Assembly (NCBI GenBank): GCA_009930305.1
Contig: RZYM01000004.1
Span: 1 to 64,000 of the forward strand
DNA length: 64,000 nt
Reading direction: 5' to 3'
Source: Bacteroidia bacterium
GTDB lineage: Bacteria; Bacteroidota; Bacteroidia; Bacteroidales; Paludibacteraceae
Below, piece after piece: positions 54,615 through 63,654 of this stretch (position 1 is its first letter; each line of letters opens with the position of its first letter). The notes beneath the pieces were generated by a model, which worked only from the letters and a program-made list of their open reading frames with translations, did not search any database and had not been told where the DNA came from. The position numbers were made by a program, and so were the translations under genes.

Positions 54615-56660
54615 ATGGCTAAGAAAGATAATATGCAAAATTTAACCGAAGTGGTTGATGCTGTAAAAGAAGCTGCTGTAAAAGTTAAAGAGGCTGTAAA
54701 ATCTGCTGTCAATTCAGAAAATGAAATTGATACAAAGATTCCCGAAGGTCCTTTGGCTGAAAAATGGAGTAATTATAAAGCGCATCAAAAATTAGTAAAT
54801 CCTTCGAATAAACGTCGTTTGGATATAATAGTTGTAGGTACAGGTTTAGCCGGAGCTTCTTCTGCTGCATCTTTAGCAGAAATGGGCTTCAATGTTTTAA
54901 ACTTCTGTATTCAAGATTCTCCAAGACGCGCCCATTCAATTGCCGCTCAAGGTGGTATTAATGCCGCGAAGAATTATCAAAACGATGGCGACTCTGTTTA
55001 TCGTTTGTTTTATGATACAATAAAAGGTGGTGACTATCGTGCTCGTGAAGCTAACGTTTATCGTTTAGCTGAGGTTTCAAATAATATCATTGATCAATGT
55101 GTTGCTCAAGGTGTTCCTTTTGCTCGCGAATACGGTGGTTTGCTTGATAACCGTTCTTTTGGTGGTGCCCAAGTGTCGCGTACTTTTTATGCAAAAGGAC
55201 AAACAGGACAACAATTATTGTTAGGTGCTTATTCTGCGTTAAGTCGTCAGATAGGCAAAGGTACGGTTAAAATGTATTCTCGTTACGAAATGCTCGACGT
55301 TGTAGTAATAGACGGACGTGCTCGCGGTATAATTGCAAGAAACTTGGTTTCAGGTCGTATCGAAAGATTCTTTGCACATGCAGTAGTTGTGGGATCAGGA
55401 GGTTACGGAAATACATTTTTCTTGTCAACAAATGCAATGTCATCAAACGGTTCAGCTGTAATGCAGATGTATCGTAAAGGTGCATATTTTGCAAATCCTT
55501 GCTACGCACAAATTCATCCGACATGTATTCCTGTTCATGGTGCATTCCAATCTAAATTGACTTTGATGTCTGAATCTTTGCGTAATGATGGACGTATATG
55601 GGTTCCAAAGAAATTGGAGGATGCTAAAGCATTGCAAGCAGGTAAGATGAAAGGTCGTGATATTCCTGAAGAAGATCGTGATTATTACTTGGAACGTAGA
55701 TATCCTGCATTTGGTAATTTGGTTCCTCGTGACGTTGCATCACGTGCAGCTAAAGAGCGTTGTGACGCCGGCTTCGGCGTTAATTCAACCGGTTTGGCTG
55801 TATTCCTTGATTTCTCAGATGCAATTAAACGTTTAGGTAAAGACGTTGTAGCTGCTAAATATGGTAACTTATTCCAAATGTATGATAAAATTGTTGACGA
55901 AAATCCATACGAAAATCCTATGATGATATTCCCGGCAATTCATTATACAATGGGTGGTATATGGGTTGATTACGAATTACAAACTTCAGTTAAAGGCTTG
56001 TTCTGTATAGGTGAAGCTAACTTCTCTGATCACGGAGCGAATCGTTTAGGTGCATCTGCTTTAATGCAAGGTTTGGCTGATGGTTACTTCGTTCTTCCTT
56101 ACACAATTCAAAATTATTTAGCTGATCAAATTACGGTACCTCGTATGAGTACCAATCTTCCTGAATTTGCTGAGTCAGAAAAAGCTGTTAATGATAAGAT
56201 TCAAAAATTGATGTCAATACAGGGTAACCGTTCTGTTGATAGTATTCACCGCGAATTAGGTCTTATTATGTGGGACTTTGTTGGTATGGGACGTACAAAA
56301 GAAGGTTTGCAACAAGCTATTGATAAAATTCAGGCATTACGTAAAGAATTTTGGAGTAATGTATTTATTCCTGGTAAGGCTGACGATTTAAATAATGAGT
56401 TAGAAAAAGCTATTAGATTGGCCGACTTTATAGAAATTGGTGATTTGATGGCTCGTGATGCTTTAATGCGTGAAGAATCATGTGGTGGACATTTCCGCGA
56501 AGAATATCAAACTCCTGAAGGCGAAGCTCTTCGTCAAGATGACAAATTCTCATTTGCTTCTTGCTGGAAGTATGCAGGTGAAGGTAACGAGCCTGTAATG
56601 CTGAAAGAAAAACTGGAATATGAATTTGTAAAAAGACAAACAAGAAATTATAAATCATAA
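54615..56660 (+). CDS. sdhA: Succinate dehydrogenase/fumarate reductase flavoprotein subunit
   Basis: 681 residues. The FAD domain shows [20 protein letters not shown] and [20 protein letters not shown]; catalytic-region segments are [54 protein letters not shown] and [20 protein letters not shown]. It interconverts succinate and fumarate. Related Bacteroidales proteins, as I recall them, start within a few residues of [13 protein letters not shown]; here about 38 residues precede it and contain [20 protein letters not shown], an Ala/Lys/Val/Glu amphipathic helix. ATG codons at 54615 and 54633 both lie upstream of this segment. Confidence 0.95.
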   Translation: MAKKDNMQNLTEVVDAVKEAAVKVKEAVKSAVNSENEIDTKIPEGPLAEKWSNYKAHQKLVNPSNKRRLDIIVVGTGLAGASSAASLAEMGFNVLNFCIQDSPRRAHSIAAQGGINAAKNYQNDGDSVYRLFYDTIKGGDYRAREANVYRLAEVSNNIIDQCVAQGVPFAREYGGLLDNRSFGGAQVSRTFYAKGQTGQQLLLGAYSALSRQIGKGTVKMYSRYEMLDVVVIDGRARGIIARNLVSGRIERFFAHAVVVGSGGYGNTFFLSTNAMSSNGSAVMQMYRKGAYFANPCYAQIHPTCIPVHGAFQSKLTLMSESLRNDGRIWVPKKLEDAKALQAGKMKGRDIPEEDRDYYLERRYPAFGNLVPRDVASRAAKERCDAGFGVNSTGLAVFLDFSDAIKRLGKDVVAAKYGNLFQMYDKIVDENPYENPMMIFPAIHYTMGGIWVDYELQTSVKGLFCIGEANFSDHGANRLGASALMQGLADGYFVLPYTIQNYLADQITVPRMSTNLPEFAESEKAVNDKIQKLMSIQGNRSVDSIHRELGLIMWDFVGMGRTKEGLQQAIDKIQALRKEFWSNVFIPGKADDLNNELEKAIRLADFIEIGDLMARDALMREESCGGHFREEYQTPEGEALRQDDKFSFASCWKYAGEGNEPVMLKEKLEYEFVKRQTRNYKS

Positions 56661-56664
56661 TAAC

Positions 56665-57420
56665 ATGGACAAATCTATAAATATAACGCTTAAAGTATGG
56701 CGTCAAGCAGGTCCTAAAGCAAAAGGCGGTTTTGAGACCTATAAATTGAAGGATATTTCGGTAGACAGTTCATTTCTCGAAATGTTGGATGTTCTTAACG
56801 AACAATTAATCAGCGAGCGTAAAGAACCTGTTGTATTTGATCATGATTGCCGCGAAGGTATATGCGGTATGTGTTCTTTGTACATTAACGGACATCCTCA
56901 TGGTCCAGACAGTGCTGTTACAACATGCCAATTGCATATGCGTAAGTTTAAAGATGGTGATACTATTACTGTTGAACCATGGCGTTCAAATGCATTTCCT
57001 GTAATTAAAGACTTAATGGTAGATCGTCGTGCTTACGATAAAATAATTCAAGCAGGAGGCTTTATCTCTGTTAATACAGGTGGTGTTCCTGATGCAAATT
57101 CAATTCCAATTTCTAAAGCTAATGCTGATGAGGCAATGGATGCTGCTTCTTGTATAGGATGTGGCGCATGTGTTGCGGCTTGTAAGAATGGTTCTGCAAT
57201 GTTGTTTGTAGCAGCTAAGGTTAGTCAATTGGCTTTATTGCCACAAGGACGTGTAGAGGCATCTAAACGTGCAAAAGCAATGGTTGCAAAGATGGATGAG
57301 CTTGGTTTTGGTAATTGTACTAATACAGGTGCATGTGCTGCTGAATGTCCTAAAAGCGTATCATTAACAAATATTGCTCGTCTAAATCGCGAGTTCATCT
57401 GCGCTAAATTTAAGGATTAA
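56665..57420 (+). CDS. sdhB: Succinate dehydrogenase/fumarate reductase iron-sulfur subunit
   Basis: 251 residues. The N-terminal ferredoxin domain has the 2Fe-2S ligands in [17 protein letters not shown] and a downstream TTCQLHM. The C-terminal domain has [19 protein letters not shown] and [17 protein letters not shown] for the 4Fe-4S and 3Fe-4S clusters. It carries electrons between SdhA and the membrane subunit. It starts four bases after the sdhA stop and is followed by a terminator. Confidence 0.96.
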   Translation: MDKSINITLKVWRQAGPKAKGGFETYKLKDISVDSSFLEMLDVLNEQLISERKEPVVFDHDCREGICGMCSLYINGHPHGPDSAVTTCQLHMRKFKDGDTITVEPWRSNAFPVIKDLMVDRRAYDKIIQAGGFISVNTGGVPDANSIPISKANADEAMDAASCIGCGACVAACKNGSAMLFVAAKVSQLALLPQGRVEASKRAKAMVAKMDELGFGNCTNTGACAAECPKSVSLTNIARLNREFICAKFKD

Positions 57421-57442
57421 TAATTAGTCCAAATATATTTTA

Positions 57443-57481
57443 TTAAAGCCGCAATCCTACGATTACGGCTTTAATCGTTTT
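57443..57481 (+). terminator. Terminator after sdhB
   Basis: ATTAAAGCCG pairs with CGGCTTTAAT, with a further inner AATC/GATT pairing around CTAC. A short T run follows, 20-odd bases after the sdhB stop. Confidence 0.75.
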
Positions 57482-57561
57482 AAGAGATTAAAAATAATGT
57501 TATACAATTAGATTCCCTATTTGCCGGCTGTACAACTGTTTAATAAGAAAACATATAAAAA

Positions 57562-57594
57562 TTTGTATTAATTAATTTAAGTTGTATATATTTG
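57562..57594 (+). promoter_or_regulatory. Bacteroidetes-type promoter of mscL
   Basis: TTTG at 57562-57565, a 21-base spacer and TATATTTG at 57587-57594, about 40 bases before the mscL ATG. Confidence 0.75.
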
Positions 57595-57634
57595 CAGAGG
57601 TTGGAGAGACTATAAAATTTTATATTTAGCAATT

Positions 57635-58078
57635 ATGAATCAATTAATCAAAGAATTTAAAGATTTTGCAGTAAAGGGTAATATGATTGACATGGCTGTC
57701 GGTATTATCATTGGCGGTGCATTCGGTAAGATTATTACATCTTTAGTAAATGACTTAATTATGCCTCCAATTGGTTTGTTAGTTGGTGGTGTAAATTTTA
57801 CAGATTTAAAATGGGAAATGAAAGATGCTATTGTAGATGCAGCAGGTGCTGTAACGTCACCGGCAGTAACTCTTAACTATGGTAACTTTTTACAGGTACT
57901 ATTCGACTTTTTAATAGTAGCATTTACAATATTTATGTTCGTTCGCTTAATTAATAAAGCAAAACAAAGACTGGAAGCCCCTGTAAAATCTGCAACTCCC
58001 GAAGCTCCTGCTCCTCCTACAAAAGAAGAAATATTACTTACTGAAATACGTGACCTGCTAAAACAGAGCAAGAAATAA
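57635..58078 (+). CDS. mscL: Large-conductance mechanosensitive channel
   Basis: 147 residues. The N-terminal segment [20 protein letters not shown], first membrane helix [20 protein letters not shown], a periplasmic loop, second helix [20 protein letters not shown] and the C-terminal helix [13 protein letters not shown] are typical of MscL. It opens under membrane tension to release solutes during osmotic downshock. It has its own promoter and converges on panE with a two-base gap. Confidence 0.95.
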   Translation: MNQLIKEFKDFAVKGNMIDMAVGIIIGGAFGKIITSLVNDLIMPPIGLLVGGVNFTDLKWEMKDAIVDAAGAVTSPAVTLNYGNFLQVLFDFLIVAFTIFMFVRLINKAKQRLEAPVKSATPEAPAPPTKEEILLTEIRDLLKQSKK

Positions 58079-58080
58079 GA

Positions 58081-58998
58081 TTAGACATTTTGCAAATAGC
58101 CTGCTTGAATAAACTTTAATTGTTTTTCTAGCATGGCTATTTTTGGCATTTCTACTTTCGCATTATGTGCAGCCGCAATCGGATTACTATAGATTGCTTC
58201 TATTTCCATTCGATTATGACGTAAGAAATCTAAACGCATACTTGGGTCGTATGGTCTCATTTGATCGGTCGACATAAGCATCTCATCTATAAAGTTATCT
58301 GGGATATCAGCTCCACAAGCTATGCCTCCGGCTCTAACTTCTTCCATTAATTCCTTAACTAGTTGTCTACTTGCTTCGTTTCTCATAAGTAACTCGGTGG
58401 TAGTGTTAAGTACTACGGTTAGTCCATTATATGGTATATTCCATACAAGTTTGCGCCATCGAGCTGTTACATATTCTTCCCACAGATAATTATCAATACC
58501 TGCTTCACTCAAGTCTTTGCACAATGTTTTTAAATATGAACAATTGCCTTGATATGGAGATAATGTAAGTTTTCCGTAGTCGAGATGCTTAATTTCACCG
58601 ATTGCTGTTTTATTGCAGCATACAAAGGCCATGCCGGCAGCTATGTCGTTATCGGGATATGATGAGGCTAAATTCTTTTCAATATTTAAGCCGTTTTGTA
58701 CTAGAACAATACATGTGTTTGGTTTTACTATAGGACGTAATAATTCAGGTAGAAGTCGATTCTGAGTTGTTTTCATACAAACCAATATGATGTCGCATTT
58801 AGGCATCTGTTTTGCATCATTATATGCATTTATGGGGTTGATACAGAAATCTCCATTTATCGAATGTACTTTTAAACCATTTTGTTTTACAAATTCGTAA
58901 TCACTCCGTAATAAAAAATGGACATCTTTACCTATTCGAGCTAGCTCCCCGCCATAAAACCCTCCAATGGCACCTGTCCCTACAATTGCATATCTCAT
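58081..58998 (-). CDS. panE: 2-dehydropantoate 2-reductase
   Basis: 305 residues. The NADPH-binding Rossmann start is RYAIVGTGAIGGFYGGELAR; CDIILVCMKTTQNRLLPELL and PNTCIVLVQNGLNIEKNLAS follow, and the C-terminal helical domain has WRKLVWNIPYNGLTVVLN with the family Lys and Asn. It reduces ketopantoate to pantoate for coenzyme A. Related ApbA/PanE-like reductases with other substrates exist, so the precise reaction is likely but not proven. No other pan gene is nearby. Confidence 0.85.
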   Translation of the reverse strand: MRYAIVGTGAIGGFYGGELARIGKDVHFLLRSDYEFVKQNGLKVHSINGDFCINPINAYNDAKQMPKCDIILVCMKTTQNRLLPELLRPIVKPNTCIVLVQNGLNIEKNLASSYPDNDIAAGMAFVCCNKTAIGEIKHLDYGKLTLSPYQGNCSYLKTLCKDLSEAGIDNYLWEEYVTARWRKLVWNIPYNGLTVVLNTTTELLMRNEASRQLVKELMEEVRAGGIACGADIPDNFIDEMLMSTDQMRPYDPSMRLDFLRHNRMEIEAIYSNPIAAAHNAKVEMPKIAMLEKQLKFIQAGYLQNV

Positions 58999-59174
58999 AT
59001 CACTATAATTTAGTGCAAAGTTAAATATATGTATTGAAAGATGTCATCATTAAACCATTAAAAAATTAATATTTTTGATAATGTTCAATTCTATAAGTTT
59101 TTATAGTTTATGTGATGTTTTCAATATTTCATATATTTGCAAGATATTAATTTAGATAGATAGGAAAATAGATA

Positions 59175-59537
59175 ATGATGAAGAAATATGTTTATATGTT
59201 TTTCGGAACAATTTCATTATGCTTGGGAATAATTGGCATCGCATTACCTGTTTTACCTACAACGCCATTTCTTCTATTAACTGCATGGCTGTATTTCCGT
59301 AGCTCACCCAAATTATACCAAAAACTCATGAACAGCAAATATTTTGGTACATATATTAAAAGTTTTCGTGAGGATAAGGCAATTCCACTTCATGCCAAAA
59401 TCATTTCAATATCACTATTATGGATTACAATCAGCTATTCGGCTATTTGTATATTAGAAGAATTATGGTTGAGAATTTTACTTTTTACAATTGCCATAGC
59501 TGTGAGCATTCATATTTTATCATTTAAAACAAAGTAG
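59175..59537 (+). CDS. DUF454 (YbaN) family inner membrane protein
   Basis: 120 residues with three to four membrane segments. It contains the DUF454 signature GIIGIALPVLPTTPFLLLTA followed by WLYFRSSPKLYQKLMNSKYF and GTYIKSFREDKAIPLHAKII. The function is unknown. It is a single gene; a TATATTTG -7-like element lies at 59132-59139 without a clear -33 box. Two ATG codons at 59175 and 59178 are equally possible starts. Confidence 0.88.
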   Translation: MMKKYVYMFFGTISLCLGIIGIALPVLPTTPFLLLTAWLYFRSSPKLYQKLMNSKYFGTYIKSFREDKAIPLHAKIISISLLWITISYSAICILEELWLRILLFTIAIAVSIHILSFKTK

Positions 59538-59598
59538 TATTGATTTTGTATTTGCAGAATGTGATTAAACAGTGTTTATCATCAAACTAAAATAGGTT

Positions 59599-59629
59599 TT
59601 TGATAATTATAAAAATAGATGTATCTTTG
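59599..59629 (+). promoter_or_regulatory. Bacteroidetes-type promoter of the cobalamin uptake operon
   Basis: TTTG at 59599-59602, a 19-base spacer and TATCTTTG at 59622-59629: the best match to consensus in the window. It lies directly before the cobalamin riboswitch. Confidence 0.85.
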
Positions 59630-59644
59630 CCGCCGTATTGGTTT

Positions 59645-59805
59645 TTGCTCTTTTAAATAAAAGAGTAAACGAAGAGGGAATTGGGTGAGAATCCCAAACA
59701 GTCCCGCTGCTGTAATACCTTTGTGGTCGGCAATCTTAGCCACTGTCCTTATTTTGATGGGAAGGCGCCGATTTTTGGGTTAAGTCAGAAGACCTGCCGA
59801 TACGA
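59645..59805 (+). ncRNA. Cobalamin riboswitch
   Basis: Conserved cobalamin aptamer segments occur in order: GGGAATTGGGTGAGAATCCC with AACAGTCCCGCTGCTGTAA, then AGCCACTGTCC, GATGGGAAGGCGCCGA, and AGTCAGAAGACCTGCC closing the core. Between the aptamer and the btuB ATG (59867) two further hairpins are possible, AAAGAGC/GCTCTTT and ATCCT/AGGAT, the latter next to the ribosome-binding region. Binding of B12 would be expected to shut off translation or transcription of the downstream transporter genes. Confidence 0.92.
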
Positions 59806-59866
59806 TAACAATCAGGAAAGAGCTATGATGCTCTTTGTATCCTCGAGGAAAGGATCGACAGGTATT

Positions 59867-61873
59867 ATGCGGGATTTTCGTCTATTATTTTTATTTATTT
59901 TACATTGTGTTGTAACGTTTAGTGCATCAGCTCAATTAGACACAGCTAAGGTGTATGCCTTAGCCGAAGTGCAATTTACTCCAAAACGTCAATGTAAAGA
60001 GATAGTACCATTCCAGACTATGGATGCGAGTGTAATTGAAAGACTTAGTTGTCAATCGGTGGCAGATGCGGTACGTTATTTTTCAGGAGTTCAAATTAAA
60101 GATTATGGTGGTGTTGGTGGTATAAAAACTATCAACATACGCAGTATGGGTACAAATCAGATGGGTGTGTTTTATGATGGAATCCAACTTGGAAATGCTC
60201 AAAATGGGCAAATCGATTTAGGCAGATTTTCTACAGAAAACATGGAATCAATAGATTTGTACAATGGACAAAAAGGCTCTATATTGCAATCTGCAAAAGA
60301 TTACGGCTCAGCAGGAACAATCTACTTAAATACAAAGAAGCCTGTATTTAGTGATTCTACGTATTATCATCTTCGTGCAACAATGAAAGCCGGATCATTT
60401 GGTTTGGCAAATCCATCCATATTGTGGGAACAAAAGTTATCAGATAAGGTCGCATTGTCGGTGAGTGCCGAGTACACCTATGCAAACGGAAAATATAAAT
60501 TTCAATATAAAAAAGTAAAAAAAGATGGTACTACTGCATATGATACAACTGCAATTCGCGAGAATGCTGATATTAACTCAGTTAGAACAGAATTGTCTTT
60601 ATTTGGTAAACTCAAAGAAGGAGAGTGGAAAGCACAAGTATACAACTATTATTCAGAACGCGGAATCCCGGGTTATATAGCCAGAAATTTATATTCTCAT
60701 AAACAAAGGCAGTGGGATGATAACTTTTTTGTTCAGGCACATTACAAGCAAAATTTTTTTAAGAGATATTCGGTTTTAATAAATGCAAAGTATGCTTATG
60801 ATTATACCAGATACCTAAACCCTGATACAACACTACAATATATTGATGATACCTACAAACAGCAAGAAGCATATCTGTCGATGGCAAATTCTGTGAATAT
60901 ATTCCCTTTTTGGGATGTCTCATTGTCAGCCGATTATCAGTTTAATAGCTTAGATGCAACATTACGCGATTTTGCATATCCTACACGGCATACAGGTTTG
61001 GTTGCGCTTGCTACTGCTTTTAAGTTTCCTAACATTAAATTACAAGCTAGTTTATTAGGAACCTTTGTTCACGAAAATGTAAAGAAATCTGTAGCCGCAT
61101 CAGACAAAGCAGTATTTACACCAACAGCAATGGTTTCGGTGCGTCCATGGCGAACCATACCATTTGACATAAGAGCATTTTATAAACGTATATTCAGGAT
61201 GCCTACATTTAATGATTTGTATTACACTTTTGTAGGTAATGCTATGTTAGATCCTGAATATGTAACACAATATGATTTAGGCCTTTCTTATCAGTATCAT
61301 GATGGAAAACATATTTTTTCCGATTTCGGAATTCAGATAGATGTATATGATAACCAAGTAGATAATAAAATAGTTGCTATTCCGTCATCAAATCCATTTA
61401 GGTGGCAGATGAAAAATTATGGACAAGTTCGTATTAATGGAATAGATGTTTCTATGGATTTCGGTTTGCAATGGTGTTATTATTGGAATTTGGATTTGCG
61501 CTTGGCGTACTCATATCAAGAATCAAAAGATTTAAGTTATGCAGCCGACAGTCCTTATTATGGAGGACAATTACCTTATACTCCATGGAACAGTGGTTCT
61601 GTAGTGCTTAATCTTGCGTACAAAACAATAGGTTTAAATTATAGTTTTATATATACCGGCGAAAGATATAGTTCAAGCGCAAATATACCTGTAAACTATG
61701 TTCAACCATGGTATACACATGATATAGCCTTGTCGTATGCTTTCAAAATAAAATCAGTAAAATGCACTGCATCAGCCGAAGTTAATAATTTATTTAATCA
61801 ACAATATGAAGTTATATCCGGTTATCCAATGCCTGGAACAAACTTCAAAATTATTTTAAAAGTAGCTTTATGA
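59867..61873 (+). CDS. btuB: TonB-dependent cobalamin receptor, BtuB-like
   Basis: 668 residues from ATG 59867, which follows GACAGGTATT and starts a signal peptide (LLFLFILHCVVTFSASAQ); the longer open frame from 59681 runs through the riboswitch and is rejected. The plug domain (~50-150) has SCQSVADAVRYFSGVQIKDY and GGVGGIKTINIRSMGTNQMG, and the barrel ends MPGTNFKIILKVAL. There is no CarboxypepD_reg domain. The ligand is inferred from the cobalamin riboswitch upstream and the BtuG-like gene downstream, which overlaps its stop by four bases (ATGA). Confidence 0.9.
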   Translation: MRDFRLLFLFILHCVVTFSASAQLDTAKVYALAEVQFTPKRQCKEIVPFQTMDASVIERLSCQSVADAVRYFSGVQIKDYGGVGGIKTINIRSMGTNQMGVFYDGIQLGNAQNGQIDLGRFSTENMESIDLYNGQKGSILQSAKDYGSAGTIYLNTKKPVFSDSTYYHLRATMKAGSFGLANPSILWEQKLSDKVALSVSAEYTYANGKYKFQYKKVKKDGTTAYDTTAIRENADINSVRTELSLFGKLKEGEWKAQVYNYYSERGIPGYIARNLYSHKQRQWDDNFFVQAHYKQNFFKRYSVLINAKYAYDYTRYLNPDTTLQYIDDTYKQQEAYLSMANSVNIFPFWDVSLSADYQFNSLDATLRDFAYPTRHTGLVALATAFKFPNIKLQASLLGTFVHENVKKSVAASDKAVFTPTAMVSVRPWRTIPFDIRAFYKRIFRMPTFNDLYYTFVGNAMLDPEYVTQYDLGLSYQYHDGKHIFSDFGIQIDVYDNQVDNKIVAIPSSNPFRWQMKNYGQVRINGIDVSMDFGLQWCYYWNLDLRLAYSYQESKDLSYAADSPYYGGQLPYTPWNSGSVVLNLAYKTIGLNYSFIYTGERYSSSANIPVNYVQPWYTHDIALSYAFKIKSVKCTASAEVNNLFNQQYEVISGYPMPGTNFKIILKVAL

Positions 61874-62967
61874 GAATAATTCATTTTTATGTATTTGTGT
61901 TTGTCTGTCTTTTGTTTGTTTCTTGTAAAAATAATGAGCCAACTCCTTCTATGGTGCAACAACCCATAAATGGATTCTATGTGCTTAATGAAGGTACATG
62001 GGGTAGTAATAATGCATCTTTAGATATGTACAATTATGAAACAGGCGAATACACACAGAATATTTTTCCATCCATTAATCCGGAAGTAGTATTAGGTTTG
62101 GGTGATGTATGAAATGATTTGCAGATATATGGTTCTAAAATGTATGCAGTAATAAATGCATCAAATATAATTGAGGTAATGGATGCAGCAACTGCAAAGC
62201 ATATAGCTCAAATAGAAATACCAAATTGCCGAAAAATAACATTCTATCAAGGTAAGGCTTATGTTAGTTCATATGCAGGTGTTCTTTTGGAAGATAACAC
62301 GCAACTTGGTTATGTTGCTGAAATAGATACAAGTAGTTTTATAGTAAACCGAACAATAAGTGTTGGCTATCAACCGGAAGGAATGGCTGCTGTAGATGGT
62401 AAATTGTATGTGGCAAATTCAGGAGGTTATTTATATCCTGTATATGATAATAAATTATCAATAATTGACATCGAAACATTTACAGAAGTATCTTGTGTAG
62501 AAGTTGCCGTAAATATGCAAACAGTTCAGGCTGATTCGCGCGGAAATATACTTATAGTTTCGTGGGGCAATTATTATGATGTACAATCTGATTTGATATT
62601 ATTTGATACTAAATCTACAAGTATAAAAAAACGCTTTAATATAAGAGCAGGAAGTGTGTGTCTTGTAGGAGATTCTGCATATGTAGGTAATTTCGATTAC
62701 CTTACGAATCAGTCAACATATACCTTGGTAAATATAGCTACAGAAGAAGTAGTTCCTGGTAGTTTTATAGCTTCCGGTTATGAGGACATAGTTTTGCGCT
62801 CAGTAGCTGTAAATCCTGAAAATCATGATATCTTTTTGATGGATGCTGCCGATTATGTTTCGCCGGGAAGTATATATTGTTTTTCATCAGAAGGAGAATT
62901 TAAGTGGAAAAAGACAGCTGGCAATACCCCTGGATACATTGCTTTTAAAAAGAAAACGCAGTTGTAG
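61870..62967 (+). pseudogene. btuG: BtuG-like beta-propeller lipoprotein interrupted by in-frame TGA
   Basis: One frame encodes a lipoprotein signal (VFVFVCLLFVSC) and NGFYVLNEGTWGSNNASLDM up to GLGDV, then TGA at 62110-62112, then continues without a shift as NDLQIYGSKMYAVINASNII and propeller repeats (MDAATAKHIAQIEIPNC, GYQPEGMAAVDGKLYVANSG, NVSWGN-like blades) to 62967. Relatives have a small residue at the stop, so a single GGA-to-TGA change would explain it. Full length would be about 365 residues, a YncE/DUF5074-type propeller like BtuG, the surface B12-binding partner of BtuB in Bacteroides. It could be a real pseudogene, readthrough, or a sequence error. Confidence 0.8.
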
Positions 62968-62984
62968 TATTATGTAAATTAATT

Positions 62985-63015
62985 TTTGCAATTTGCTTAC
63001 AAGTCTGTAACTTTA
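62985..63015 (+). promoter_or_regulatory. Candidate promoter of rnhA
   Basis: TTTG at 62985-62988, a 19-base spacer and TAACTTTA at 63008-63015 (one mismatch to TAnnTTTG), 15 bases before the ATG. Confidence 0.6.
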
Positions 63016-63030
63016 TCGCTTTAATGATAT

Positions 63031-63654
63031 ATGGCAAAGCAAAAATTTTATACTGTTTGGAAGGGTAGAAATACAGGTGTGTTTTCAGATTGGGATACCT
63101 GTAAAGAGCAGATAAGTGGTTTTGAAGGTGCTCAATACAAATCATTTGAATCTCTTGAGGCTGCAAATCAAGCCTTTAAAGAAAATTATTGGGCAAATAC
63201 TTCAAAATCGAAAACTTCTAAATCCAAATCGGCAAATACTACAACTAATTTTGAAAAGAAGAGTATTGCTGTAGATGCTGCTTGTAGTGGAAATCCCGGA
63301 GATATGGAGTATAGAGGAGTGTACGTAAAAACGGGTGAGGAAATTTTTCATCAAGGTGTTTATAAAGAAGCAACTAACAATATAGGAGAGTTTTTAGCTA
63401 TAGTTCATGGTTTAGCATTACTTAAAAAAAAGAATAGTTCATTGCCATTATATTCCGATAGCGTAACCGCATTGGCTTGGCTTAAAGCAAAAAAATGCAA
63501 AACTAAATTAGAACGAACAAGTATAAATAATAGTTTGTTTGAACGCATTGAGGCTGCAGAAAAATGGCTGCAAGAAAATTCTTATACAACTAAAGTAATG
63601 AAGTGGAAAACTGAAGTTTGGGGCGAAATCCCGGCAGATTTTGGGCGCAAGTGA
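63031..63654 (+). CDS. rnhA: Ribonuclease HI with N-terminal hybrid-binding domain
   Basis: 207 residues. Residues 4-50 form a viroplasmin-like RNA/DNA hybrid-binding domain (KFYTVWKGRNTGVFSDWDTC, SLEAANQAFKENYW). A Ser/Lys-rich linker (SKSKTSKSKSANTTTNFEKK) follows. The catalytic domain has the acidic residues in IAVDAACSGNPGDMEYRGVY, NNIGEFLAIVHGLALL, LYSDSVTALAWLKAKKC and the terminal EIPADFGRK. It removes RNA from RNA-DNA hybrids in the cytosol. This architecture is common in Bacteroidetes. Confidence 0.93.
   Translation: MAKQKFYTVWKGRNTGVFSDWDTCKEQISGFEGAQYKSFESLEAANQAFKENYWANTSKSKTSKSKSANTTTNFEKKSIAVDAACSGNPGDMEYRGVYVKTGEEIFHQGVYKEATNNIGEFLAIVHGLALLKKKNSSLPLYSDSVTALAWLKAKKCKTKLERTSINNSLFERIEAAEKWLQENSYTTKVMKWKTEVWGEIPADFGRK

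Noticed and set aside
59681-59866. Open reading frame upstream of btuB
   Set aside because: It runs through the cobalamin riboswitch core and lacks a signal peptide; the ATG at 59867 gives the expected export signal.
61870-62967. Genome-wide recoding of TGA as glycine
   Set aside because: TGA ends several intact genes here (the Imm59-like gene at 3936, btuB, rnhA), so the btuG-like TGA is a local event.
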